From NCBI RefSeq assembly GCF_013201545.1, contig NZ_CP053746.1, positions 2,755,001-2,819,000 on the forward strand: 64,000 nt of DNA, in the 5' to 3' direction. This document shows positions 49,512 through 56,991 of this stretch, in pieces. Under the pieces are notes generated by a model. That model did no database searches. It saw only the letters and a list, made by a program, of their open reading frames with translations, and was not told the DNA's origin. Position 1 is the stretch's first letter. Every line of letters begins with the position of its first letter. A program made the translations under genes and the position numbers. The stretch is from Pseudomonas graminis. GTDB lineage: Bacteria > Pseudomonadota > Gammaproteobacteria > Pseudomonadales > Pseudomonadaceae.

Positions 49512-51014
49512 ATGAGCGACCAACAACTCGACCCGCAAGCCCAGCAACAGGAAGAAAACAGCCTGATCGCCCTGCGCAAGGAAAAACTTGCGGCCGAGCG
49601 CGCCAAGGGCAATGCCTTCCCGAACGACTTCCGTCGCGAAAACTACTGCAACGACCTGCAGAAACAATACGCGGACAAGACCAAGGAAGAGCTGGCTGAG
49701 GCGGCGATTCCGGTCAAGGTTGCCGGGCGCATCATGCTTAACCGTGGCTCGTTCATGGTGATTCAGGACATGACCGGGCGCATCCAGGTCTACGTCAACC
49801 GCAAGACGCTGCCCGAAGAAACCCTGGCCTCGGTGAAAACCTGGGACATGGGTGACATCATTGCGGCCGAAGGCACCCTGGCGCGTTCCGGCAAGGGCGA
49901 TCTGTACGTCGAAATGACTAACGTCCGCCTACTGACCAAGTCCCTGCGTCCGCTGCCCGACAAGCACCATGGTCTCGTTGATACCGAGCAGCGTTATCGC
50001 CAGCGTTACGTCGACCTGATCGTCAACGAAGACGTGCGCGAAACCTTCCGCGTTCGCTCGAAGGTCATCGCCCACATCCGCAGCTTCCTCATGCAACGCG
50101 ACTTCCTCGAAGTCGAAACGCCGATGCTGCAGACCATTCCGGGTGGCGCTGCGGCCAAGCCGTTCGAGACGCACCATAACGCGCTGGACCTGGAAATGTT
50201 CCTGCGTATCGCGCCGGAGCTTTACCTCAAGCGTCTGGTTGTCGGTGGGTTCGAGAAGGTGTTCGAGATCAACCGCAACTTCCGTAACGAAGGCGTTTCG
50301 ACCCGGCACAACCCCGAGTTCACCATGCTCGAGTTCTACCAGGCCTACGCTGATTACGAAGACAACATGGACCTGACCGAGGAACTGTTCCGCGAACTGG
50401 CCCAGCTGGTTCTTGGCAGCACCGACGTGCCGTACGGCGACAAGGTGTTCCACTTCGGCGAGCCGTTTGCGCGTCTGTCGGTGTTCGACTCGATCCTCAA
50501 GTACAACCCCGAGCTGACCGCCGATGACCTGAACGACATCGACAAGGCCCGCGCCATCGCCAAGAAAGCCGGCGCCAAGGTGCTGGGCTTCGAAGGTCTG
50601 GGCAAGCTGCAAGTGATGATTTTCGAAGAGCTGGTCGAGCACAAGCTGGAGCAGCCGCACTTCATCACCCAGTACCCGTTCGAAGTGTCGCCGCTGGCCC
50701 GTCGCAACGATGACAACCCGAACGTCACCGACCGCTTCGAGCTGTTCATCGGCGGCCGCGAAATCGCCAACGCCTATTCCGAGTTGAACGACGCGGAAGA
50801 CCAGGCCGAGCGCTTCATGGCTCAGGTGGCGGACAAGGACGCGGGCGACGATGAGGCCATGCACTACGATGCAGACTTCGTCCGGGCCCTGGAATACGGC
50901 ATGCCGCCGACAGCGGGCGAGGGCATCGGCATCGACCGTCTGGTCATGCTGCTGACCAATTCGCCGTCCATACGTGACGTCATCCTGTTCCCGCACATGC
51001 GGCCGCAAGCCTAA
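49512..51014 (+). CDS. lysS: Lysyl-tRNA synthetase, class II
   Basis: 500-residue cytoplasmic enzyme charging tRNA-Lys. An N-terminal OB-fold anticodon-binding domain (about 60-160; [17 protein letters not shown]) is followed by the class II core with motif 2 [20 protein letters not shown] and motif 3 [17 protein letters not shown] 49512 (MSDQQLD) agrees with Pseudomonas homologues; ATG 49497 would add five residues, and no strong ribosome-binding site decides between them. A terminator follows. Confidence 0.97.
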   Translation: MSDQQLDPQAQQQEENSLIALRKEKLAAERAKGNAFPNDFRRENYCNDLQKQYADKTKEELAEAAIPVKVAGRIMLNRGSFMVIQDMTGRIQVYVNRKTLPEETLASVKTWDMGDIIAAEGTLARSGKGDLYVEMTNVRLLTKSLRPLPDKHHGLVDTEQRYRQRYVDLIVNEDVRETFRVRSKVIAHIRSFLMQRDFLEVETPMLQTIPGGAAAKPFETHHNALDLEMFLRIAPELYLKRLVVGGFEKVFEINRNFRNEGVSTRHNPEFTMLEFYQAYADYEDNMDLTEELFRELAQLVLGSTDVPYGDKVFHFGEPFARLSVFDSILKYNPELTADDLNDIDKARAIAKKAGAKVLGFEGLGKLQVMIFEELVEHKLEQPHFITQYPFEVSPLARRNDDNPNVTDRFELFIGGREIANAYSELNDAEDQAERFMAQVADKDAGDDEAMHYDADFVRALEYGMPPTAGEGIGIDRLVMLLTNSPSIRDVILFPHMRPQA

Positions 51015-51024
51015 GCGTCAAAAC

Positions 51025-51053
51025 AAGCCGCCTGCGCAGGGCGGCTTTTTTTT
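51025..51053 (+). terminator. Rho-independent terminator of lysS
   Basis: Stem aagccgcc/ggcggctt (51025-51032, 51040-51047), seven-base loop, then a run of T. It starts 11 bases after the lysS stop. Confidence 0.92.
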
Positions 51054-51085
51054 GTCTGTTCGTTGAGAGAAAAGGAAATCCCGTT

Positions 51086-51817
51086 GTGAACCGCACGATC
51101 GCTCAAAAGGGAGCCGCTGGCCTGGCCACGGCAGTCGCACAGAGTGTTCAGTACCAGGGCCGCAAGGCGAGTCGACAGGGAAGTGAACAGCGTCGGCAAC
51201 AGATTCTTGATGCGGCCATGCGCATCCTCATTCGTGACGGCGTCCGGGCTGTGCGTCATCGCGCGGTGGCAGCCGAAGCGCAAGTGCCGCTCTCCGCCAC
51301 CACCTACTACTTCAAAGACATTGATGACCTGCTCACCGATGCCTTTGCGCAGTACGTTGAACGCAGCGCGGCCTACATGGCCAAGCTGTGGAGCAACACC
51401 GAGGCGCTGCTGCGCGAGATGGTCGCGCGCAATGACGGCAGCGCCGAAGCCCGCGCCCGGCTGGCGGATGAGATCGCGCGGATGACCATGGAGTACGTGC
51501 GCCATCAACTGCTGACCCGTCGCGACCAGCTCATTGCCGAGCACGCCTTCCACCTCGAAGCGCTGATCAACCCGCGGCTTGCGCCACTGGTGAGCGCCCA
51601 TCAGCAGATTTTGTTGCAGGGCAGCGCCCAGTTTCTCGAAGTCATGGGGTCGGTTCAGCCGGAACTGGACGCCCAAGTGTTGACGGGGCTCATCTGCCGG
51701 ATGGAATATCAGGGGCTGCTCAACGGGCCTCAACCCGGCGCAGACGAAGAAATGCTCGCTATTCTTACTCGCCAGATGCATCTGGTACTGGGCACCGCCA
51801 AGCCTACGGCTGGCTGA
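51086..51817 (+). CDS. TetR family transcriptional regulator
   Basis: 243-residue repressor-type protein from a GTG start preceded by AAAGGAAA. A 30-residue N-terminal extension precedes the TetR helix-turn-helix (about 33-80): QQILDAAMRILIRDGVRAVR and VAAEAQVPLSATTYYFKDID. The C-terminal ligand/dimer domain is less conserved. It heads a same-strand cluster with the lipoprotein, MATCAP-like and hydrolase genes at spacings of 18, 26 and 27 bases, so it may control that cluster. The ligand is unknown. Confidence 0.9.
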   Translation: MNRTIAQKGAAGLATAVAQSVQYQGRKASRQGSEQRRQQILDAAMRILIRDGVRAVRHRAVAAEAQVPLSATTYYFKDIDDLLTDAFAQYVERSAAYMAKLWSNTEALLREMVARNDGSAEARARLADEIARMTMEYVRHQLLTRRDQLIAEHAFHLEALINPRLAPLVSAHQQILLQGSAQFLEVMGSVQPELDAQVLTGLICRMEYQGLLNGPQPGADEEMLAILTRQMHLVLGTAKPTAG

Positions 51818-51835
51818 TACCTCAAGGAGAACCCG

Positions 51836-52393
51836 ATGAGAGTCTGGAGCGTTTTGCTCGCCCTGTCGTTCGCGCTGTTGAGCGGATGCCTGGTGACGTT
51901 CAAAGACCCGATTCCGGCCAGTAATACCGCCCCGCCCAAATTGCTCGGCACCTGGAGCAGCAAAAATGCCTGGGGCGAGCCGCTCGAACTGGAAATCAGC
52001 CGCGCTGGCCCCGACCGCTACAAAGCAGTGAGCTACCGCAAAGGCGATCGCAAGAACCGTGACGAGTACGCCTTCACCGTGTCGCGCCACGGCAGCCGTT
52101 GGTACGTGTCCGCTGCGCTGCCTGACAAATACGGCGGCAATTACGTCATCGCCGGGTTTGACCTGATGGATAACGAGAACGGCGCCGACGAATTGGTGGT
52201 CTATGACCTCGACCTGGAGCGGTTTCAGCAGTTGGTCGAGCAGAAGGTGCTCGACGGCGAGCGGGTCGATACGGTAAAGGGCGACGGCATGCTGATCTCA
52301 AGCCCCGTGGACAGGGTGTTTGCCTACCTCGACGACCCGGCCAATTCCGACGTCTTTCTCAAAGCAGCTCAATATCAGCGCATGACCAAATAG
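51836..52393 (+). CDS. Putative lipoprotein of unknown function
   Basis: 185-residue protein with a lipoprotein signal (MRVWSVLLALSFALLSGC, Cys at 18). The mature part starts with a Pro-rich linker, followed by a compact beta-rich region (LLGTWSSKNAWGEPLELEIS, SYRKGDRKNRDEYAFTV) that may form a lipocalin-like or META-like barrel. No known catalytic motif is seen. AAGGAGA precedes the ATG. It lies between the TetR and MATCAP-like genes, and that linkage is the best hint of its role. Confidence 0.85.
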   Translation: MRVWSVLLALSFALLSGCLVTFKDPIPASNTAPPKLLGTWSSKNAWGEPLELEISRAGPDRYKAVSYRKGDRKNRDEYAFTVSRHGSRWYVSAALPDKYGGNYVIAGFDLMDNENGADELVVYDLDLERFQQLVEQKVLDGERVDTVKGDGMLISSPVDRVFAYLDDPANSDVFLKAAQYQRMTK

Positions 52394-52419
52394 CGCGACG
52401 TTTCAATAAGGGGTACCGG

Positions 52420-53697
52420 GTGGACGAATACCAACAGACTATTCGCACGTTGTCCGATCGTATCGTGGTGGCGCAGACGCCGATCCGCGTCCTCGATGCC
52501 GTGAAATGGGATGACAACATCCGCAAGACTTTCCTCGACGGCAAGGGCAAGCACCTGCCGGAAGTGGATCGCGCGTACTACGAGAATCGCCCACTGGGAT
52601 TTGATTCTGGCGCGGTGAAGCTGGAGTTCCAGAACATCGAGCGTGACATCACTCGGCAGCTGGGTCAGTTCAACCCGGTCGGGCAGATCATGCGCCGCAT
52701 GTGCAAAGAGTACCGGATGGTCATCCGCATGCTCGAGGCGCGCGGCACCCCGGACTTCGGCCTGATCTCTCAGGAGTTGTACGGCGCGGCGTCCGATGCT
52801 TTCCACGCCGGTGATCCGACGCTGTCCGACCTCGGCATGATGCTCTCCGATTACCTGAACAACATCGCCGGTCGCGGTGACCTCAAGGATGAGCCAAAAA
52901 TCCTGACGGCTAAAGACGCCGTTGCCATGCTGCAGACCCGGCTCAATCGCACGTTCGGTGAAGCCGAAGAGACGATCCGGGTGTTCGAATCCGACGGCAT
53001 CGTGGCCGACGCTGCAGCTGGCGCCGATTACATCAAGATCCGCAGCGATGCGATGTTCAACGAGCGCGACGTGCGGGCGCTGGAGGTCCACGAAGGCCTG
53101 GTCCACGTCGGCACCACGCTTAATGGGCAGAACCAGCCGATCTGCACCTTCCTGTCCAAAGGCCCGCCCTCGTCGACGGTGACCCAGGAAGGCCTGGCGA
53201 TTCTGATGGAGATCATCGGTTTTGCGTCCTACCCGAGCCGCCTGCGCAAGCTGACCAATCGTACGCGCGCCATACATATGGCCGAGGAGGGCGCCGACTT
53301 TTTGCAGGTGTTCGAGTTCTATCGTGAGCAGGGCTTTGGCATGTCGGAAAGCTACGGCAACGCCAGTCGGGTATTCCGCGGCTCGGTGCCGAATGGGCTG
53401 CCATTCACCAAGGATCTGTCCTACCTCAAGGGCTTTATCATGGTCTACAACTACATTCAGTTGGCCGTGAGAAAGGGCAAGTTGGAGCAGGTGCCGCTGC
53501 TGTTCTGCGGCAAGACCACGCTGGAGGACATGCGCACGTTGCGCCAGTTGGTGGACGAAGGTCTGGTGGTACCGCCCAAGTACCTGCCCGACCAGTTCCG
53601 CGACATGAATGCGCTGTCGGCGTGGATGTGCTTCTCCAACTTCCTCAACCACCTGAGCCTGGACCGGATCGAAGCGGATTATTCGAATATTCTGTGA
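52420..53697 (+). CDS. MATCAP-like putative metallopeptidase (DUF1704, QEGLA motif)
   Basis: 425-residue cytoplasmic protein (no signal peptide or membrane segment) of the TIGR02421/DUF1704 family, sometimes named flavohemoglobin expression-modulating QEGLA motif protein. It contains HEGLVH (residues 224-229), an HExxxH zinc-peptidase motif, and TQEGLA with E257, a likely third ligand. Eukaryotic relatives (MATCAP/tubulin tyrosine carboxypeptidases) use the same HExxxH pattern. The bacterial substrate is unknown, and tubulin is not expected. The start is GTG 52420, after an AAGGGG site. It is probably cotranscribed with its neighbours on both sides. Confidence 0.88.
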   Translation: MDEYQQTIRTLSDRIVVAQTPIRVLDAVKWDDNIRKTFLDGKGKHLPEVDRAYYENRPLGFDSGAVKLEFQNIERDITRQLGQFNPVGQIMRRMCKEYRMVIRMLEARGTPDFGLISQELYGAASDAFHAGDPTLSDLGMMLSDYLNNIAGRGDLKDEPKILTAKDAVAMLQTRLNRTFGEAEETIRVFESDGIVADAAAGADYIKIRSDAMFNERDVRALEVHEGLVHVGTTLNGQNQPICTFLSKGPPSSTVTQEGLAILMEIIGFASYPSRLRKLTNRTRAIHMAEEGADFLQVFEFYREQGFGMSESYGNASRVFRGSVPNGLPFTKDLSYLKGFIMVYNYIQLAVRKGKLEQVPLLFCGKTTLEDMRTLRQLVDEGLVVPPKYLPDQFRDMNALSAWMCFSNFLNHLSLDRIEADYSNIL

Positions 53698-53724
53698 CCC
53701 CTATCCTAAATTGAAGGACATCGC

Positions 53725-54636
53725 TTGAAGCGTCTTCTTGCCTTGCTTGTGGTCATCTCCCTCAGCGGCTGCAGCGAATTGCTGTTCTACCCGGAACGCG
53801 GTCTGCCATTGACGCCAGATAAAGCGCACCTGGCCTGGCGCGATGTCACCCTCACGGCGGCCGACGGCACCCGCCTGAATGCGTGGTTTCTGCCGGCCAA
53901 GCCTGGCGTGCCGGTGAAGGGAACGGTGCTGCACCTGCATGGCAACGGCGGCAACATGGCCTGGCATCTGGCGGGTAGCTGGTGGTTGCCGGAGCAGGGC
54001 TATCAAGTGCTGCTGGTGGACTATCGCGGCTATGGCCGGTCCGAAGGTGAGCCAAGTCTGCCGGCCATTTATCAGGACATCGACGCGGCGTTCGACTGGC
54101 TGAACACTGCGCCCGACGTGCAGGGCAAACCGCTGGTGGTACTCGGCCAAAGCATCGGCGGGGCGCTGGCCGTGCATTACCTGTCCGAACATCCGCAGCA
54201 GCGAGCGCGGGTCAAGGCGCTGGTGCTCGATGGCGTGCCGGCGAGCTACCGCGAGGTCGCGCGGTATACCCTCGGCACCTCGTGGCTGACTTGGGCTTTC
54301 AAGAGGCCGCTGTCGTGGGTGATCCCCGACGGCGACAGCGCCATCAACGGCATGCCCCAGCTCGAGGGCACGCCGATGCTGCTGTTCCAGAGCCTGGACG
54401 ACACGCAAGTGCCGCTGCACAACGGCATCAGCCTGTATAAGGCCGCACCACCACCGCGTGTGCTGCAACTGACCCGCGGGCCGCACGTGCAGACGTTCGG
54501 CGACCCTACCTGGCGCGAGGTGATGGTTCGCTACCTGGATGATCCGCAGCACTTCAACGGGTTGCGCAGGCTGGGGGAAATTCCGAATTATCCTGATCCT
54601 CAAACCGGCAAGGCGGCTCCGTCGTCTCAACCGTGA
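53725..54636 (+). CDS. Lipoprotein alpha/beta hydrolase
   Basis: 303-residue serine hydrolase with a lipoprotein signal (KRLLALLVVISLSGC, Cys at 16). The oxyanion region is HLHGNGGNMAW, the nucleophile elbow GQSIGGA, the acid is likely in LLFQSLDDTQVP, and the histidine is in TRGPHVQTFGD. It resembles the YfhR/BEM46-like family. The start codon is TTG 53725, supported by GAAGGACA at the right distance and by the signal peptide beginning there; no ATG fits. It ends the cluster that begins with the TetR gene. The substrate is unknown; an ester or lipid is plausible. Confidence 0.88.
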   Translation: MKRLLALLVVISLSGCSELLFYPERGLPLTPDKAHLAWRDVTLTAADGTRLNAWFLPAKPGVPVKGTVLHLHGNGGNMAWHLAGSWWLPEQGYQVLLVDYRGYGRSEGEPSLPAIYQDIDAAFDWLNTAPDVQGKPLVVLGQSIGGALAVHYLSEHPQQRARVKALVLDGVPASYREVARYTLGTSWLTWAFKRPLSWVIPDGDSAINGMPQLEGTPMLLFQSLDDTQVPLHNGISLYKAAPPPRVLQLTRGPHVQTFGDPTWREVMVRYLDDPQHFNGLRRLGEIPNYPDPQTGKAAPSSQP

Positions 54637-54674
54637 GCGGAACAGCATGAGTGACAGTCTGCGCGATCAGAATT

Positions 54675-54768
54675 TGTGGGAGTGAGCTCGCTCACGAAGA
54701 GGCCGGCACATACGCGTGCCTCTTCAGCTTCTGAACAGGCTTATTCACGAGCAAGCTCGCTCCCGCAA
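54675..54768. repeat. Pseudomonas intergenic palindromic repeat
   Basis: Facing arms tgtgggagtgagctcgctca (54675-54694) and its partner ending cgagcaagctcgctcccgca (54748-54767) form an imperfect inverted repeat with about 50 bases between them. The unit (TGTGGGAGCGAGCTTGCTCG type) is a common Pseudomonas intergenic repeat. Confidence 0.75.
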
Positions 54769-54807
54769 GGCTCGTCATTTCGGAGTACTCGCAGTCTGAA
54801 AGCACCA

Positions 54808-54844
54808 CAAAAAAAGCCCCGCCTGTCTCTCAACAGGCGGGGCT
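54808..54844 (-). terminator. Rho-independent terminator of lptF operon
   Basis: Twelve-base perfect stem (arms 54815-54826 and 54833-54844, agccccgcctgt/acaggcggggct) with a six-base loop. On the reverse strand it is followed by seven T, serving lptF; the forward side has the weaker tail CTCTTTAT and may also stop the hydrolase transcript. Confidence 0.92.
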
Positions 54845-54867
54845 CTTTATGTGCCGCTACAACCGCA

Positions 54868-55650
54868 TTACTTCATGGAAGAGCGCGGTGCTACTGGCTG
54901 GTTGTCGTTGGAGATGGTGACTTCCACACGACGGTTCATCGCACGGCCCGAGGCGCTGGCGTTGTCAGCCACCGGGTATTCCTTGCCGTAACCCTGAGCA
55001 ACGATACGCTCCGGGCCTACGCCCATCTTGATCAGCGCCATGCGCACGGAGTTGGCGCGGCGCTCGGACAGCGAATCGTTGTAGGCAGCCGAGCCGGTGC
55101 TGTCGGTGTAGCCTTCAACGATGACCTTGCGATCAGGGTTTTCTTGTAGGAACTGGGCCAGCTTGTTGACGTTGACCAGACCGGATGACTTGAGCTCAGC
55201 CTTGTTCAGGTCAAACAGTACGTCGCCAAAAGTCACCAGCGTACCGCGTTCGGTCTGCTTGGCGTTCAGGCTGTTCTGCAGGGCCTTGATCTGAGCATCG
55301 CGAGCATCCAGACGCGCTTGCGCACGCTGGGCCGCAGCGCCTTTCAGATCATTCTCAGCGGTCTTCAGGTTGATGGTCTGCTTGGCCAGTTCAACGCGCT
55401 GATTGGTCAGGTAGGCCAACTGATCGACCTTCTTCTGATCATCATTGTTGCGGTACGCAGCGTCAGCCTTGTCCAGCCACTCGCTGGCGTCTTTGGTTTC
55501 CAGCGCAGCCAGCTCGGTGGATTTCGGATTGCTTTGCAGCGCGGAGTAGTTGGTGCGGGCTTGCTCCAGGTTCACGTTCGGTTGCGACGAGCATGCCGCC
55601 AGACCAACGCTCAAAGCCAGCAGGGCAGGGATAAGTACTTGTTTACGCAT
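54868..55650 (-). CDS. lptF: Outer-membrane OmpA-family lipoprotein LptF
   Basis: 260-residue lipoprotein (signal to LSVGLAAC, Cys near 20). An N-terminal DUF4398-type helical region (about 25-120, many Ala/Gln/Lys) is followed by an OmpA peptidoglycan-binding domain (about 125-250). The domain reads LVTFGDVLFDLNKAELKSSG, VEGYTDSTGSAAYN, LSERRANSVRMAL and GRAMNRRVEV, including the conserved Asp/Arg that hold diaminopimelate. Length and domain order match lipotoxin F of P. aeruginosa, which is AlgU-dependent. The start at 55650 begins the signal peptide. It is downstream of a second DUF4398 lipoprotein gene, 48 bases away. Confidence 0.92.
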   Translation of the reverse strand: MRKQVLIPALLALSVGLAACSSQPNVNLEQARTNYSALQSNPKSTELAALETKDASEWLDKADAAYRNNDDQKKVDQLAYLTNQRVELAKQTINLKTAENDLKGAAAQRAQARLDARDAQIKALQNSLNAKQTERGTLVTFGDVLFDLNKAELKSSGLVNVNKLAQFLQENPDRKVIVEGYTDSTGSAAYNDSLSERRANSVRMALIKMGVGPERIVAQGYGKEYPVADNASASGRAMNRRVEVTISNDNQPVAPRSSMK

Positions 55651-55698
55651 AATATTTTCGTCCTTTAACTCAATGGCCAATGCTTGAATTGCGAAGCG

Positions 55699-56124
55699 TT
55701 ACTGAGTGACAGGCTGAACCTGACGCATGCCTTCTTCACGCAACTCATTGACGCCTTGACGAGCGTCCTGCACTGCTTTCTGTGCCTTCGCGGCCTGAGC
55801 CTTACGCTCGGCTACACGTGCATCCCACTCGGCCTGTTCGGCGTATTTACGAGCTTCGTCGTATTTCTTTTCCTGCATCGCCAGTTCGGCTTGCTTGAAC
55901 TTGTCCTGGGCGGACTTCATTTCAACAGCGGCGTATTCGGTAGCGCCGGCGGTGACAGCGGCATTGACGGCCGATTGGGTCACGGCGTACTGCTCGCTTG
56001 GAGGATTACCTGCGCAACCAGCCAGAAGAACGCTGGTGCCCAGTGCCAGTGCAGCCATCTTCAGCCCGCGCAGGCGATTGAACGTTGGTTTGGCAGTGCT
56101 GGTGTTCATGGTGGTCAACTCCAT
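55699..56124 (-). CDS. DUF4398 lipoprotein
   Basis: 141-residue lipoprotein: signal with LALGTSVLLAGC (Cys near 36), then an Ala/Lys/Glu-rich helical DUF4398 domain (SAQDKFKQAELAMQEKKYDE, YAEQAEWDARVAERKA). ATG 56124 is chosen for its perfect CAGGAG site seven bases away; ATG 56109 is an alternative. The domain is the same type as the N-terminal half of LptF next door, so the two may be paralogous halves acting together in the outer membrane. Function unknown. Confidence 0.88.
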   Translation of the reverse strand: MELTTMNTSTAKPTFNRLRGLKMAALALGTSVLLAGCAGNPPSEQYAVTQSAVNAAVTAGATEYAAVEMKSAQDKFKQAELAMQEKKYDEARKYAEQAEWDARVAERKAQAAKAQKAVQDARQGVNELREEGMRQVQPVTQ

Positions 56125-56234
56125 TTCTTTACTCCTGAAAACTGGTTGTTCCATTTCAGCAGCAGCCCACGCGGATGGATGGTGTTGCGTCACTTCCGCT
56201 GTCATCTGACGGCTTTACTGCAATGGCTAACTGG

Positions 56235-56262
56235 TCGGACCGCTGCGTTTTTTGAATAGTTC
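56235..56262 (-). promoter_or_regulatory. Candidate AlgU (sigma-22) promoter of the DUF4398-lptF operon
   Basis: On the reverse strand, GAACTA (56262-56257), a 17-base spacer and TCCGA (56239-56235) resemble the AlgU consensus GAACTT-N16/17-TCTGA, with one mismatch in each half. It lies about 110 bases before the DUF4398 start. AlgU control is established for lptF in P. aeruginosa; here it is inferred. Confidence 0.5.
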
Positions 56263-56412
56263 AGACATTTTTTTAAACTTCCGGTCAGCTTTTGTTACGT
56301 GTTGTAAAATTGACGCTCAAAAAAATGACGCCGGTTTGCTCCTGACATTGCCGGCCTGACGCCGCTCGTAGCGGATTCGACGTGTCAGAAACCGACGTCG
56401 CAGACGCAACCC

Positions 56413-56748
56413 TCAAGAGCCTTCCCGATCGGATATTTCCTGAAGGTGGCGCCGAGACAGTTCGAGAAACCGAGGCGTGGGGCCGACGTCTTCGTAAAGC
56501 GGGTTGCCTTCCTCATCGGTGGCAACGACATGCTGGCCGCGCACGTATGGGAAGCTCGCCTCCAGTTCCTCCAGCGCCGCGCCGATCAACTCGCCGAGCA
56601 ACTCCTCGGGCGTGCGCTTGGGGTACATCTCGGCGATCGCCGCCAGCCGCGCGGCAGCCTCGACATCCAAATGAATAGCGTAGGCGGTCTCGGTCAGACG
56701 GCCCTTGGCGTTCTGTTCCCACTGTTCGGCGAGCTCTCGGATCTTCAT
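56413..56748 (-). CDS. Conserved Pseudomonas hypothetical protein
   Basis: 111-residue acidic cytoplasmic protein: MKIRELAEQWEQNAKGRLTE, a central helical part (AAARLAAIAEMYPKRTPEELL) that could be a ribbon-helix-helix-like or coiled segment, and YEDVGPTPRFLELSRRHL near the end. Homologues are sometimes labelled pilin assembly or pili tip component, but nothing in the sequence (no signal, no pilin feature) supports that. It stands alone between the lptF and ppc regions. Confidence 0.75.
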   Translation of the reverse strand: MKIRELAEQWEQNAKGRLTETAYAIHLDVEAAARLAAIAEMYPKRTPEELLGELIGAALEELEASFPYVRGQHVVATDEEGNPLYEDVGPTPRFLELSRRHLQEISDREGS

Positions 56749-56991
56749 GAATACCTCATCATTGCCCGCAGCACGGCGGGCGTTGGACGTGGGCCTGAGC
56801 CACAGTCAGGCGTGACTGAGACGGGCTTCCCCGGCGGTGAACGTGCGTCGAGGGTTGCGTAGGGACATCAATTTGTCGCTCTATACACACCAATAGAAAC
56901 GAAACCCCGCAGGGCGTTCCGTTCGGCAGCAGCGAATGGACCCCTGCAAGGACTCGCCGGTAAAAACAATAAAGCTGAAGGAGAGGGCTGG

